This document shows, piece by piece, positions 1-6,915 of a stretch of 8,489 bases of DNA (the first letter of the stretch is position 1; each line of letters opens with the position of its first letter). This DNA comes from Pseudomonadota bacterium (lineage in GTDB: Bacteria > Pseudomonadota > Alphaproteobacteria > Rhizobiales > Methylopilaceae). The stretch lies in assembly GCA_023389135.1 (NCBI GenBank), contig JAEWEX010000060.1:1-8489 (forward strand), given 5' to 3'. The notes under the pieces were generated by a model. That model was not told the DNA's origin, searched no databases, and saw nothing but the letters and a program-made list of their open reading frames with translations. Made by a program: the position numbers and the translations under genes.

Positions 1-63
1 GACCGCCTCGAGGATGGCGAATGCGCGGTCCAGGGGCTGATCGCGCGCTGTGGTGTCCGTCAT
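1..63 (-). CDS. IclR-family transcriptional regulator, N-terminal fragment (partial)
   Basis: Reading the minus strand from an ATG whose complement is at 61-63 gives MTDTTARDQPLDRAFAILEA and then V at the window edge. The stretch LDRAFAILEAV closely matches the start of the winged-helix DNA-binding domain of IclR-type regulators, where (S)LDRALAILE is typical. A good ribosome binding site, GGGAGGAA on the minus strand (67-74), sits just upstream of this ATG. Only 21 codons are visible, so neither the rest of the helix-turn-helix nor the effector domain can be checked. IclR proteins often sit divergently from the catabolic operon they control, and here the next gene to the right is a divergently transcribed CoA-transferase. 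The regulator call is inferred from a short motif plus this arrangement. Confidence 0.7.
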   Translation of the reverse strand, partial: MTDTTARDQPLDRAFAILEAV

Positions 64-115
64 GGCTTCCTCCCGGAGGTTGCGTGGTCCGCCCTGCGGC
101 GCGGCCTCGGGCTAT

Positions 116-127
116 TTGATCGATAAA
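116..127. repeat. Imperfect palindrome TTGATCGATAAA, possible operator
   Basis: The 12-bp sequence is symmetrical about ATCGAT with one mismatched pair (G118/A125). It lies in the AT-rich centre of the divergent intergenic region. It could be an operator half of an IclR-type site or part of a promoter; nothing beyond symmetry and location supports either role. Confidence 0.3.
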
Positions 128-128
128 T

Positions 129-143
129 GGAAAAGAAACTTCC
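129..143. repeat. GGAA-N7-TTCC inverted repeat, candidate IclR-type operator
   Basis: The sequence GGAAAAGAAACTTCC carries GGAA and TTCC arms seven bases apart. Several IclR-family operators are built on TGGAA...TTCCA symmetry, usually with a shorter spacer, and a T does precede the left arm here. The arms are only 4 bp, so chance occurrence is possible; the case rests on the divergent IclR gene next to it. Confidence 0.35.
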
Positions 144-151
144 GAATTCCG

Positions 152-165
152 GTATCGCGTGATAC
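152..165. repeat. Perfect 5-bp inverted repeat GTATC-GCGT-GATAC, candidate operator
   Basis: GTATC (152-156) and GATAC (161-165) are exact reverse complements with a 4-bp centre, giving a compact 14-bp dyad. It is the best-conserved symmetry in the divergent region and lies about 70 bp before the CoA-transferase start, a plausible position for a repressor or activator site. The right arm overlaps a weak -10-like GATACT. Its binding protein is unknown; the adjacent IclR-type regulator is the obvious candidate. Confidence 0.4.
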
Positions 166-221
166 TCCTCCGGACGGGCCAGCTTGGACCTCCCCGATGG
201 TCGAGGGAGGGTCGGCCCGTC

Positions 222-226
222 AAGGG
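222..226 (+). promoter_or_regulatory. Ribosome binding site fixing the CoA-transferase start
   Basis: AAGGG lies six bases before the ATG at 233. This supports 233 rather than the far-upstream in-frame ATG at 50, which would add 61 residues unlike the family. Confidence 0.55.
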
Positions 227-232
227 CATAGC

Positions 233-1477
233 ATGAGTTCCATGCCGAGCGCGCCGCGGCGCGCCCCCGATGCCGGCGCCGCGGAGGGCCCCCTGAGGGG
301 CCTGCGGGTGATCGATGCGGGCTCGATGATCGCCGGGCCGCTGGGCGCGACCCAGATGGCGGATTTCGGGGCCGACGTGATCAAGCTGGAATTGCCCGGC
401 AGCGGCGATTCCATGCGGCACTGGGCGCCGCTCAAGGACGGCCGCTCGCTGTGGTGGAAGGTGATCGGCCGCAACAAGCGGCTGGCCTCGCTGAAGCTGT
501 CGGACCCGCGCGGGCAGGCGCTGTTCAAGGAGCTGGTGCGCACCGCCGACGTGGTGATCGAGAACTACCGGCCCGGCACCTTCGAGCGCTGGGGGCTGGG
601 CTACGACGTGCTGCGCGAGATCAACCCGCGGCTGGTGCTGGTGCGGGTCTCCGGCTTCGGCCAGAGCGGTCCCTATGCGGGGCGCGGCGGCTACGGCACC
701 GTGGCGGAGGCGTTCAGCGGCATCCCCTCCTTCACCGGCGCCGCCGACCGGCCGCCGACGCTGCCGGGGTTTCCCATGGCGGATTCGGTGACGGCCACCT
801 TCGTGGCGATGTCGGCGATGTTCGCCATCTACCAGCGCGACCAGGGCGGCAGCGGCCGCGGCCAGATGATCGACCTGGCGCTGTACGAGCCGCTGTTCCG
901 GCTGGTGGAATCCCAGGTCATCGGCTTCGACCAGCTGGGCATCGTCAAGCAGCGGATCGGCAACCGGCTGGCGGAGGATTCGCCGCGCAACACCTACCAG
1001 ACCGCCGACGGGCGCTGGATCGCCATCTCGGCCAGCTCGCAGAAGACCTTCGAGCGGCTGATGGAGGCCATGGGGATGCCGGAGCTGGTCGCCGACCCGC
1101 GCTTCGCCACCAACGCGCTGCGCTGCGACAATGCCGACGTGCTGGACGAGGCCATCGCCGGCTGGTTCCGCACCCGCCGGTGCGACGAGGCGATGGCGCT
1201 GTTCGAGGCGGCGGCGGTGGTGGCGGGGCCGGTGCTGGACATCAGCGACATCTTCGCCGACCCGCACTACGCCGCGCGGGAGAACATCGTGGCGGTTCCC
1301 GACGAGGATTTCGGCACGGTCAGGATGCAGAACGTGACGCCGCGCTTCAGCGCCACGCCCGGGCGGGTGCGCCATTCCGGCGGGGCCATCGGGGCTGACA
1401 ACCGCGACATCTTCATGGGCGAGCTCGGCCTCGGCGAGGAGGCCTTCGCCCGGCTGCAGCAGGACGGGATCATCTGA
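233..1477 (+). CDS. Class III (CaiB/BaiF family) CoA-transferase
   Basis: This 414-residue protein has the normal length for family III CoA-transferases, which move CoA from a thioester donor onto a free carboxylic acid in the cytoplasm through an acyl-enzyme (aspartyl) intermediate. The N-terminal block, residues about 20-52 (PLRGLRVIDAG...FGADVIKLE), is diagnostic and resembles E. coli CaiB. VSGFGQSGPYA (139-149) and GRGQMIDLALYEPLFRL (208-224) are further family blocks. The catalytic Asp is D184 in GFPMADS, matching Asp169 of CaiB and formyl-CoA transferase, so the enzyme should be active. The late blocks RNTYQTADGRWIAIS (252-266) and GPVLDISDIFADPHYAARE (332-350) are also intact. ATG 233 is chosen for its RBS and because the family motif begins about 20 residues in. 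The stop is followed after 12 bp by the thiolase-like gene, so the two are probably co-transcribed. Donor and acceptor cannot be told; activation of a catabolic intermediate is inferred from the neighbours. Confidence 0.93.
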   Translation: MSSMPSAPRRAPDAGAAEGPLRGLRVIDAGSMIAGPLGATQMADFGADVIKLELPGSGDSMRHWAPLKDGRSLWWKVIGRNKRLASLKLSDPRGQALFKELVRTADVVIENYRPGTFERWGLGYDVLREINPRLVLVRVSGFGQSGPYAGRGGYGTVAEAFSGIPSFTGAADRPPTLPGFPMADSVTATFVAMSAMFAIYQRDQGGSGRGQMIDLALYEPLFRLVESQVIGFDQLGIVKQRIGNRLAEDSPRNTYQTADGRWIAISASSQKTFERLMEAMGMPELVADPRFATNALRCDNADVLDEAIAGWFRTRRCDEAMALFEAAAVVAGPVLDISDIFADPHYAARENIVAVPDEDFGTVRMQNVTPRFSATPGRVRHSGGAIGADNRDIFMGELGLGEEAFARLQQDGII

Positions 1478-1489
1478 TGGGCGGGCGCC

Positions 1490-2653
1490 GTGGCTGACGC
1501 AGACCGCGACGGGGTGTTCATCGTCGGCGTCGGGCAGACCGACTATGCGAAGCGCTCGCCCAGGACCGTGCACGAGCTGCTGTTCGACGCATCTGACCGC
1601 GCCCTGCGCTCCGCCGGGCTGCCCTGGTCCAGCGTCGACGGGCTGGCGGCGACCTCGTTCCTGCTGCCGCCGGACAACGTCACCACGCTGGCGGAGCATT
1701 TCGGGGTGGAGGCGCGCTTCCTGTTCCAGGGGCTGTATGGCGGCGCGTCGGGCATCATCGGCATGACCCACGCCGCCCGCGCCATCCGCGACGGCGACGC
1801 CGACGTGGTGGTGTGCGTGGCCGCCGACGCCTTCGACCCCGCCTCCCACAACGAGACCCTCGACCGCTTCAACGGCCCGGTCCACGAATACATGTCGCCG
1901 CAGGGTTTTGGCGGCGCCAACGGCATGTTCGCGCTGCACACCCGGCTCTACATGGAGCGCTGGGGCGCGACCCGGGAGGATTTCGGGCGCTTCTGCATCG
2001 CGCTGCGCGAGAACGCGCTGGGCAACCCCAACGCGCTGTTCAAGACGCCGCTCACCATGGACGACTACCTGAACGCGCGGCCCATCGCCGACCCGATCAG
2101 GCTCTACGACTGCGTCCTGCCCTGCGTCGGCGGCGACTGCGTGGTCATGGCCTCCGCCCGCGTGGCGGCGGGGCTGCCGGGCCCCAAGGTGCGCATGCTG
2201 GCCGCCGGCGAGCGCCACAACAGCCCGGCCGACGACATCTATTCGCTGAGCGCCGGCTGGGCGCGGTTCTCCGGGGACATGTATGCCCGCGCCGGCCTCG
2301 CCCCCGCCGACATGGAGTTCGCGCAGCTCTACGACGACTATCCGGTGATGTGCTTCATCCAGCTGGAGGGGCTCGGCATCTGCGCGCAGGGCACGGCGCA
2401 CCGCTTCGTGCGCGACACCGACATCACCTGGCGCGGCGCATTCCCGATCAACACCGGCGGCGGCCAGCTCTCGGCCGGCCAGGCCGGCGCCAGCGGCGGC
2501 ATGATCGGCGTGGTGGAGGCGCTGCTGCAGCTGCGCGGCGAGGCCGCGGGCCGCCAGACCGGCGCCAGGCGCGGGCTGGTCTCCGGCTACGGCATGGTGG
2601 CCTACGGCCGCGGCCTGTCCGCCAGCGCCGCCATCCTGGAGCGCGTGGAATGA
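1490..2653 (+). CDS. Thiolase-fold protein (SCP-x/Ltp2-like) lacking canonical thiolase catalytic residues
   Basis: This 387-residue protein starts at GTG 1490, the first possible start after an in-frame stop overlapping the previous gene's end. The N-terminal VFIVGVGQTDYAKRS and the late block FAQLYDDYPVMCFIQLEGLG (277-296) place it among thiolase/lipid-transfer-like proteins. True thiolases need a nucleophilic Cys in the first half, a His in a GHP motif and a second Cys near the C-terminus. Here the corresponding places read YGGASG (83-88), NTGGGQLSAGQAG (321-333, Gln331 where His belongs) and SGYGMVAYGRG (365-375), so all three are missing. Ltp2-type aldolases of steroid side-chain degradation also lack the thiolase Cys, use tyrosines, and work with a DUF35 protein; Tyr281 here lies in the matching LYD segment. 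The gene overlaps the DUF35 gene by 4 bp, so a complex is likely. Retro-aldol or other C-C bond chemistry on a CoA thioester is inferred; thiolytic activity seems unlikely. Confidence 0.85.
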   Translation: MADADRDGVFIVGVGQTDYAKRSPRTVHELLFDASDRALRSAGLPWSSVDGLAATSFLLPPDNVTTLAEHFGVEARFLFQGLYGGASGIIGMTHAARAIRDGDADVVVCVAADAFDPASHNETLDRFNGPVHEYMSPQGFGGANGMFALHTRLYMERWGATREDFGRFCIALRENALGNPNALFKTPLTMDDYLNARPIADPIRLYDCVLPCVGGDCVVMASARVAAGLPGPKVRMLAAGERHNSPADDIYSLSAGWARFSGDMYARAGLAPADMEFAQLYDDYPVMCFIQLEGLGICAQGTAHRFVRDTDITWRGAFPINTGGGQLSAGQAGASGGMIGVVEALLQLRGEAAGRQTGARRGLVSGYGMVAYGRGLSASAAILERVE

Positions 2654-3087
2654 GCGACCGCAACGACGCCCCGCCGCCGCGGCCGATGCCGCGGATCGAC
2701 GCCGTCAACCGGCCGTTCTTCGACGGCTGCAACGACGGGCGCGTGGTGATCCAGAAATGCGAGGCGGCCGGATGCGGCCGCCACGTCTACTATCCCAGGG
2801 TGTGCTGCCCGCACTGCCACGGCGCGCGGCTGGCCTGGGTCGAGGTCACGGGCGCCGGCCGCATCGTCTCCCACACCACCGTGCACCGGCCGCACCATCC
2901 GGCGTTCTATCCCGACGCGCCCTACGTGTTCGCGGCGGTCCGGCTCGACGAGGGCCCCATCGTCTACGCCACGGTGCTGGACGCCCCCGCCGAGGGCTCC
3001 CTCACCGGCCGCAGCGTCACCCCGGCCTTCACACAGCACACACCGCACCAGAAGCTGCTGGCGTTCAGGCTGTCGCCGCAGGACTGA
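2650..3087 (+). CDS. DUF35 zinc-ribbon/OB-fold protein, partner of the thiolase-like protein
   Basis: This 145-residue protein has the standard two-part DUF35 layout. A rubredoxin-like zinc ribbon (about residues 35-58) uses Cys37, Cys42, Cys53 (or Cys52) and Cys56 in KCEAAGCGRHVYYPRVCCPHC. An OB-fold follows from about residue 62 (WVEVTGAGRIVSHTTVHRP, then PYVFAAVRLDEGPIVYATV). The first metal pair is spaced CX4C rather than the more usual CX2C. Such proteins bind acyl-CoA and pair with thiolase-like enzymes, for example ChsH2 with Ltp2 or the partner of archaeal HMG-CoA synthase/thiolase. ATG 2650 overlaps the upstream stop as ATGA and has GGAG at 2638-2641, which points to translational coupling and 1:1 production. 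The frame is open far upstream, but that part is only a shadow of the thiolase-like gene. Confidence 0.9.
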   Translation: MSDRNDAPPPRPMPRIDAVNRPFFDGCNDGRVVIQKCEAAGCGRHVYYPRVCCPHCHGARLAWVEVTGAGRIVSHTTVHRPHHPAFYPDAPYVFAAVRLDEGPIVYATVLDAPAEGSLTGRSVTPAFTQHTPHQKLLAFRLSPQD

Positions 3088-3124
3088 GTTCGGCGGATGA
3101 ATGTCTTCTGGATCGGACCGTCAC

Positions 3125-3130
3125 AAAGGG
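3125..3130 (+). promoter_or_regulatory. Ribosome binding site deciding the hyuA start
   Basis: AAAGGG ends six bases before the ATG at 3137. The alternative in-frame ATGs at 3101 and 3155 lack a well-placed site, so 3137 is preferred. The 49-bp gap around it (3088-3136) shows no hairpin terminator and no clear promoter. Confidence 0.55.
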
Positions 3131-3136
3131 AATGCC

Positions 3137-5254
3137 ATGGATCAGCGACCGGGAATGACCTATCGCGTTGGTTGCGACATCGGCGGCACGTTCACGGATT
3201 TCGTCCTGTTCGACGAGACCAGCGGCGACGTCGTCATCGAGAAGTGCCTGAGCACGCCGCGTGACCCTTCCGAAGGCATGATGGCCGGGCTGGAGCAGCT
3301 CAAGCGGCAGGCCGGCGACTATTTCCAGACGATCTCGCAGATCGCGCACGCTTCCACGCTGGTCGCCAATGCCGTTATCGAGCGCAAGGGCGCCCGATGC
3401 GCGCTGCTGTGCACGGAGGGTTTTCGCGACGTGCTGGAAGTGCGCCGCCACGTCCGCGTCACCACCTATGAGCTCTGGTCCGATCCCCCCGAACCGCTGG
3501 TCCCGCGCTATCTGCGTCTGCCGGTCGGGGAGCGCATCTATGCCGACGGCACGGTCGCACGCGGCGTCGACGCCGGCGAGATCGATGCCATCGCTGCCGT
3601 CCTGGAGGCCGAGGGCGTGGAATCGGTCGCCATCGCCTTCTTGCATTCATACGTGAACCCGGACAACGAGCGGGAGGCGCGCCGGCTGCTGGAGGACCGG
3701 TTGCCGGGACTGCCGATCACCATCTCGTCGGACGTCCTGCCGCAGATCAAGGAGTATGAGCGCACCAGCACCACGGTGGTGAACGCCTATGTGCGGCCCA
3801 TCGTGGAGCGCTACCTCGCCAACCTTACCGGGCGACTGGAGCTGCAGGGTATCGGGGCCCCGGTCCACATCATGCTCTCGAATGGTGGCGTCGCCTCTCC
3901 CCGTACCGCGCGGGCCTTCCCGATCCGGCTGATCGAGTCCGGGCCGGTCGCGGGCGCCAAGGTGGTCCAGTACTATCGCGAACTATGCGGGCTGGCCGAT
4001 GTGCTGGCCTTCGATATGGGCGGCACCACCGCCAAGGCCTGCCTGATCCAGGACGGCGAGATACCGATCACCAATGAGCTGGAGGTCGCGCGGTCCCAGC
4101 GTTTCACCAAGTCGAGCGGCTACCCGATCGCCGTTCCGGGCGCCCACCTGATCGAGATCGGCGCCGGCGGCGGTAGCATCGCTCGGGTGAACGCCCTCGG
4201 CCTCGTTCAGGTCGGGCCGGAGAGCGCTTCCTCCGAACCCGGTCCGGCCTGCTACGGGCGCGGTGGCGAGCGGCCGACCGTGACCGACGCCGACCTCGTG
4301 CTGGGATACCTCAATCCGGGCTATTTCGCCGGCGGCTCCATGTCGCTCGATGCGGGGCTTTCGGAGCGGGCCATCCGTGGCGAGGTCGGTGATCCGCTGG
4401 GACGCGACCTGATCGCGGCTGCGTGGTCGATCCACGATGTCATCAACGAGACCATGGCCTCCGCGGTGCGCATGCACATGACCGAGCGCGGCGGCCTGCT
4501 CGACCGGGTGTCGCTGGTTGCCTTCGGGGGCGCGGGGCCGGTCCACGCCTACAACCTGGCCGCTAAACTCGGTGTCGGCCAACTCGTGGTGCCGATGCGA
4601 GCGGGCGTGCTGTCCGCCGCCGGCCTCATTATCGCGCCGCCAGCCTATGATGTAGTGCGGACCTTCCGCGTCGACCTCGGCGCCCTTGACCGCGTCGCCA
4701 TCGATGCCGCCTTCGAGGACATCGAGACAGAGATCGAGGCGGTGCTGCGCGAGGTGGAGCCCAGCGGCGAGATCGCCTTCACGCGCAGCTGCGACGTCGG
4801 ATATGTCGGCCAGGGCTACCAGGTCACCGTGCCTGCCGGCGCCGACGACCTGCGCGGCGATGCCCTGTTGAAGAGCTTCGCCGACATCTATCGCGCCAAG
4901 TACGGCTATTTCTACGACGACATCCCGGCCGAGCTGGTCAATCTTCGTGTCGGCGGCACCATACGCGGCCGCCAGTTCAGCCCGCGGCCGCTTGCGACGC
5001 GCGGCGGAAGCATCGATGGCGCGGTGAAGGGGACACGGCATGCCTATTCCCCCCGCGCCGGCGCCATGGCCGAATTCACCGTGTATGATCGGGAGGCGCT
5101 GGATCCAGGCATGATGTTCTCGGGTCCCGCCATCGTCGAGGAGGTGTCATCCACCACCGTCGTTGACGCCGGAGGAACCGTGCGCGTCGACGGGCATGGC
5201 TCGCTCATGGTCTCGGTCGGCGCTGTCGGCGCCATCAAGGAGATGACCCGATGA
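3137..5254 (+). CDS. hyuA: Hydantoinase/oxoprolinase family protein, subunit A (HyuA-type, ATP-binding)
   Basis: This 705-residue protein has the usual HyuA length. It is the ATP-using subunit of a two-part enzyme family that includes N-methylhydantoinase, 5-oxoprolinase, caprolactamase and acetone/acetophenone carboxylases. The N-terminal domain (about 8-187) opens with RVGCDIGGTFTDFV (10-23), the first phosphate loop of the ASKHA/actin-like ATPase fold. The core domain (about 205-500) contains EYERTSTTVVNAYVRP (206-221), LSNGGVASPRTA (248-259), IESGPVAGAK (266-275), the second phosphate motif DMGGTTAKACLI (293-304), EIGAGGGSIA (340-349) and AFGGAGPVHA (462-471). The C-terminal domain carries DVGYVGQGYQVTV (553-565). 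The TTAKA form of the second motif differs from the TSTDV form of classic 5-oxoprolinases and suggests a hydantoinase- or carboxylase-type branch. Its stop overlaps the hyuB start by 4 bp. The substrate is not identifiable from sequence. Codon choice is a little less GC3-extreme than in the genes to the left. Confidence 0.93.
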   Translation: MDQRPGMTYRVGCDIGGTFTDFVLFDETSGDVVIEKCLSTPRDPSEGMMAGLEQLKRQAGDYFQTISQIAHASTLVANAVIERKGARCALLCTEGFRDVLEVRRHVRVTTYELWSDPPEPLVPRYLRLPVGERIYADGTVARGVDAGEIDAIAAVLEAEGVESVAIAFLHSYVNPDNEREARRLLEDRLPGLPITISSDVLPQIKEYERTSTTVVNAYVRPIVERYLANLTGRLELQGIGAPVHIMLSNGGVASPRTARAFPIRLIESGPVAGAKVVQYYRELCGLADVLAFDMGGTTAKACLIQDGEIPITNELEVARSQRFTKSSGYPIAVPGAHLIEIGAGGGSIARVNALGLVQVGPESASSEPGPACYGRGGERPTVTDADLVLGYLNPGYFAGGSMSLDAGLSERAIRGEVGDPLGRDLIAAAWSIHDVINETMASAVRMHMTERGGLLDRVSLVAFGGAGPVHAYNLAAKLGVGQLVVPMRAGVLSAAGLIIAPPAYDVVRTFRVDLGALDRVAIDAAFEDIETEIEAVLREVEPSGEIAFTRSCDVGYVGQGYQVTVPAGADDLRGDALLKSFADIYRAKYGYFYDDIPAELVNLRVGGTIRGRQFSPRPLATRGGSIDGAVKGTRHAYSPRAGAMAEFTVYDREALDPGMMFSGPAIVEEVSSTTVVDAGGTVRVDGHGSLMVSVGAVGAIKEMTR

Positions 5255-6915
5255 ACGCTTCCGACCTGCCGCTCGAGGTGCTGTGGCCGCGGCTCATCGC
5301 CATCGCCGACGAGATGGCGACCACCCTGGTGCGCACGGCCTTCACCCACGACGTGATCGAAGTCCACGACATGTCGACCGGGCTGTACGACGACCGCGGC
5401 AACCTGATCGCCCAGTCCTGGCTGGGCGCCATGGGCCATGTCGGCGTGATGCCGGTGTTCGGCAAGTCGCTGCTGAAGGCGTTCCCGCCGGAGACGATCC
5501 GGCCCGGCGATATCTTCGTCTGCAACGACCCCTGGCTCGCCAACGGCCAGACGGCCGACGTGTTCATCACCATGCCGGCGTTCCACAACGGCCGCCTGAT
5601 CGGGTTCTCGATCAATTCCGTCCACCACATCGACATCGGCGGACGCAAGGGTTCGGGCCTCAGCGAGGAGGTGTTCGAGGAGGGGCTGATCATCCCCCAC
5701 ATGCGCCTGTACAGCGCCGGCCGGCCCAATGAGGACCTGTTCTCCCTGCTGCGCAGGAACGTCCGTTTCAGCGAGAAGATGATCGGTGACGTGCGCGCCC
5801 AGATCGCGACGGGACATGTCGGCGTTTCGCAACTGCAGGCCATGGCGCGCGACTACGGCCTGGAGACGCTGCGCCCGCTCAGCGACGAGGTGACGCGCCG
5901 CACTGAGGCCGAGATCCGCCGCGCGCTCTCCGAGATGCCCGACGGCGATGTCTATGCCGAGATGCCGGTCGAGGTGGAAGGGATCGACCGGGAGCTGAAG
6001 ATCGCGCTCAAGGTCACCATTGCCGGTGACGAGCTCGAAGCGGACTTCGAGGGCACGTCCGCGCAGATTCGCCGCCCGGTGAACTCCCCTCTGAACTACA
6101 CCCGCGCCTACGTGACGGCGCCGACCAAGCTGGTCTGCGACCCATATCTTCCCAACAACGAGGGCACCTACCGGCCGATCCGGATCAAGGCGCGCGAGGG
6201 CACTTTGGTGAACCCGTCCTACCCGGCCGCCACCTTCTGGCGGCTGAGCGTCGGCCAACTCGTCGGCGAGCTGATGTTCCGGGTGTTCGCGCAGCTCGTG
6301 CCCGACCGCGTGCCGGCCGATTCAGGCGCCGTGCCGACCTGGCAATTCTACGTCAATGGCGGGCGCCGGGACGGCAGCGCCTTCGCACTGCACCAGCACG
6401 CTTTCGGCGGCATGGGCGCGCGGCCCGGCCGCGACGGCCTGGCCTCGGTCAGCTTCCCCTACAATGTCCGCGACGTGTCGGTCGAATGGTCGGAGATGGA
6501 GACGCCCATCGTGTTCGACCGGCGCGAGCTGATCATGGATTCCGGCGGCTCGGGCAAGTGGCGCGGCGGGCTTGCCGAGGAACTGGTCCTGCGCGGCAGG
6601 CCCGAGGGCGACCTGGATCCGACCCAGCCGCTGGTGCTGTCGGGCTCGGCGGGTCGCATGCGCAATCCGGCCCAGGGACTGTTCGGCGGCCGTCCGGGCT
6701 CCGTGGCCGAAATCCATGTCGGGCAGAAGCGGCTCGCCGCCACGGCCTCGCCCGAGGCGCGGGTGCCGGCGACGGAGCCGCTGCGCTTTGTACTGCCCGG
6801 CGGCGGCGGCTATGGCAATCCGGCAGAGCGCGATCCCGAGCTCACCGCGCGGGACGTCAAGAACGGCTACGTAAGCCCTGAGGCGGCGCGCAAAGACTAC
6901 GGTCATGAAGGCTGA
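5251..6915 (+). CDS. hyuB: Hydantoinase/oxoprolinase family protein, subunit B (HyuB-type)
   Basis: This 554-residue protein has the normal length for HyuB, the second subunit that pairs with HyuA to couple ATP hydrolysis to ring opening or carboxylation. The start has a strong RBS (AAGGAG at 5237-5242) eight bases before the ATG, which overlaps the hyuA stop as ATGA. Family blocks include MSTGLYDDRGNLIAQ (41-55), MGHVGVMP (61-68), GDIFVCNDPW (86-95), SVHHIDIGGRKGSG (123-136), EEGLIIPHMRLY (143-154), DFEGTSAQIRRPVNSP (269-284 by position in the chain) and the C-terminal DSGGSGKWRGG and LPGGGGYGNP. In acetone carboxylase the metal is held by an HxxD pair and a later His; here the HxxD place reads GQTAD (Gln100, Asp103), while the HHIDIGG His residues are present. 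The missing first His may change metal binding or mark a subfamily. The end overlaps the racemase-like gene by 11 bp, so translation of the two is likely coupled. Confidence 0.93.
   Translation: MNASDLPLEVLWPRLIAIADEMATTLVRTAFTHDVIEVHDMSTGLYDDRGNLIAQSWLGAMGHVGVMPVFGKSLLKAFPPETIRPGDIFVCNDPWLANGQTADVFITMPAFHNGRLIGFSINSVHHIDIGGRKGSGLSEEVFEEGLIIPHMRLYSAGRPNEDLFSLLRRNVRFSEKMIGDVRAQIATGHVGVSQLQAMARDYGLETLRPLSDEVTRRTEAEIRRALSEMPDGDVYAEMPVEVEGIDRELKIALKVTIAGDELEADFEGTSAQIRRPVNSPLNYTRAYVTAPTKLVCDPYLPNNEGTYRPIRIKAREGTLVNPSYPAATFWRLSVGQLVGELMFRVFAQLVPDRVPADSGAVPTWQFYVNGGRRDGSAFALHQHAFGGMGARPGRDGLASVSFPYNVRDVSVEWSEMETPIVFDRRELIMDSGGSGKWRGGLAEELVLRGRPEGDLDPTQPLVLSGSAGRMRNPAQGLFGGRPGSVAEIHVGQKRLAATASPEARVPATEPLRFVLPGGGGYGNPAERDPELTARDVKNGYVSPEAARKDYGHEG

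Larger units (their letters stand above)
64..232. promoter_or_regulatory. Divergent intergenic promoter/operator region
   Basis: This 169-bp gap separates the IclR-type gene (minus) from the CoA-transferase (plus). Positions 113-166 are clearly richer in A and T than the flanking coding DNA, as expected of a promoter. Three short inverted repeats cluster there (listed separately). No convincing -35/-10 pair was found on either strand; GATACT at 161-166 is a weak -10 candidate for the rightward operon. The rightward frame stays open back to an ATG at position 50, but the part before 233 translates to a sequence with no resemblance to the family and overlaps the IclR start, so I treat it as non-coding. 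Confidence 0.6.

Noticed and set aside
50..232. In-frame 61-codon N-terminal extension of the CoA-transferase from ATG 50
   Set aside because: The translation has no family resemblance, runs through the AT-rich promoter region and over the IclR-type start, and a better RBS and family-like N-terminus exist at 233.
1477..1497. ATG overlapping the CoA-transferase stop as a start for the next gene
   Set aside because: It is out of frame with the thiolase-like gene and hits a stop after six codons; GTG 1490 is the only workable start.
1813..2649. Upstream extension of the DUF35 frame
   Set aside because: The frame is open but its arginine-rich translation is the shifted frame of the thiolase-like gene; the DUF35 start at 2650 has an RBS and overlaps the upstream stop.
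3088..3136. Possible terminator or promoter between the DUF35 gene and hyuA
   Set aside because: No hairpin followed by T residues and no recognisable -35/-10 pair could be found in the 49 bp.
3983..5041. 352-codon open frame on the minus strand opposite hyuA
   Set aside because: Shadow of hyuA: no recognisable domain, and long antisense frames are common in high-GC genes.
5044..6258. 404-codon open frame on the minus strand
   Set aside because: It lies opposite hyuB and the hyuA end, both of which have clear family motifs. Its residue mix (many Arg, His, Asp, Val) is what the complement of GC-rich coding DNA gives, and no domain is recognisable.
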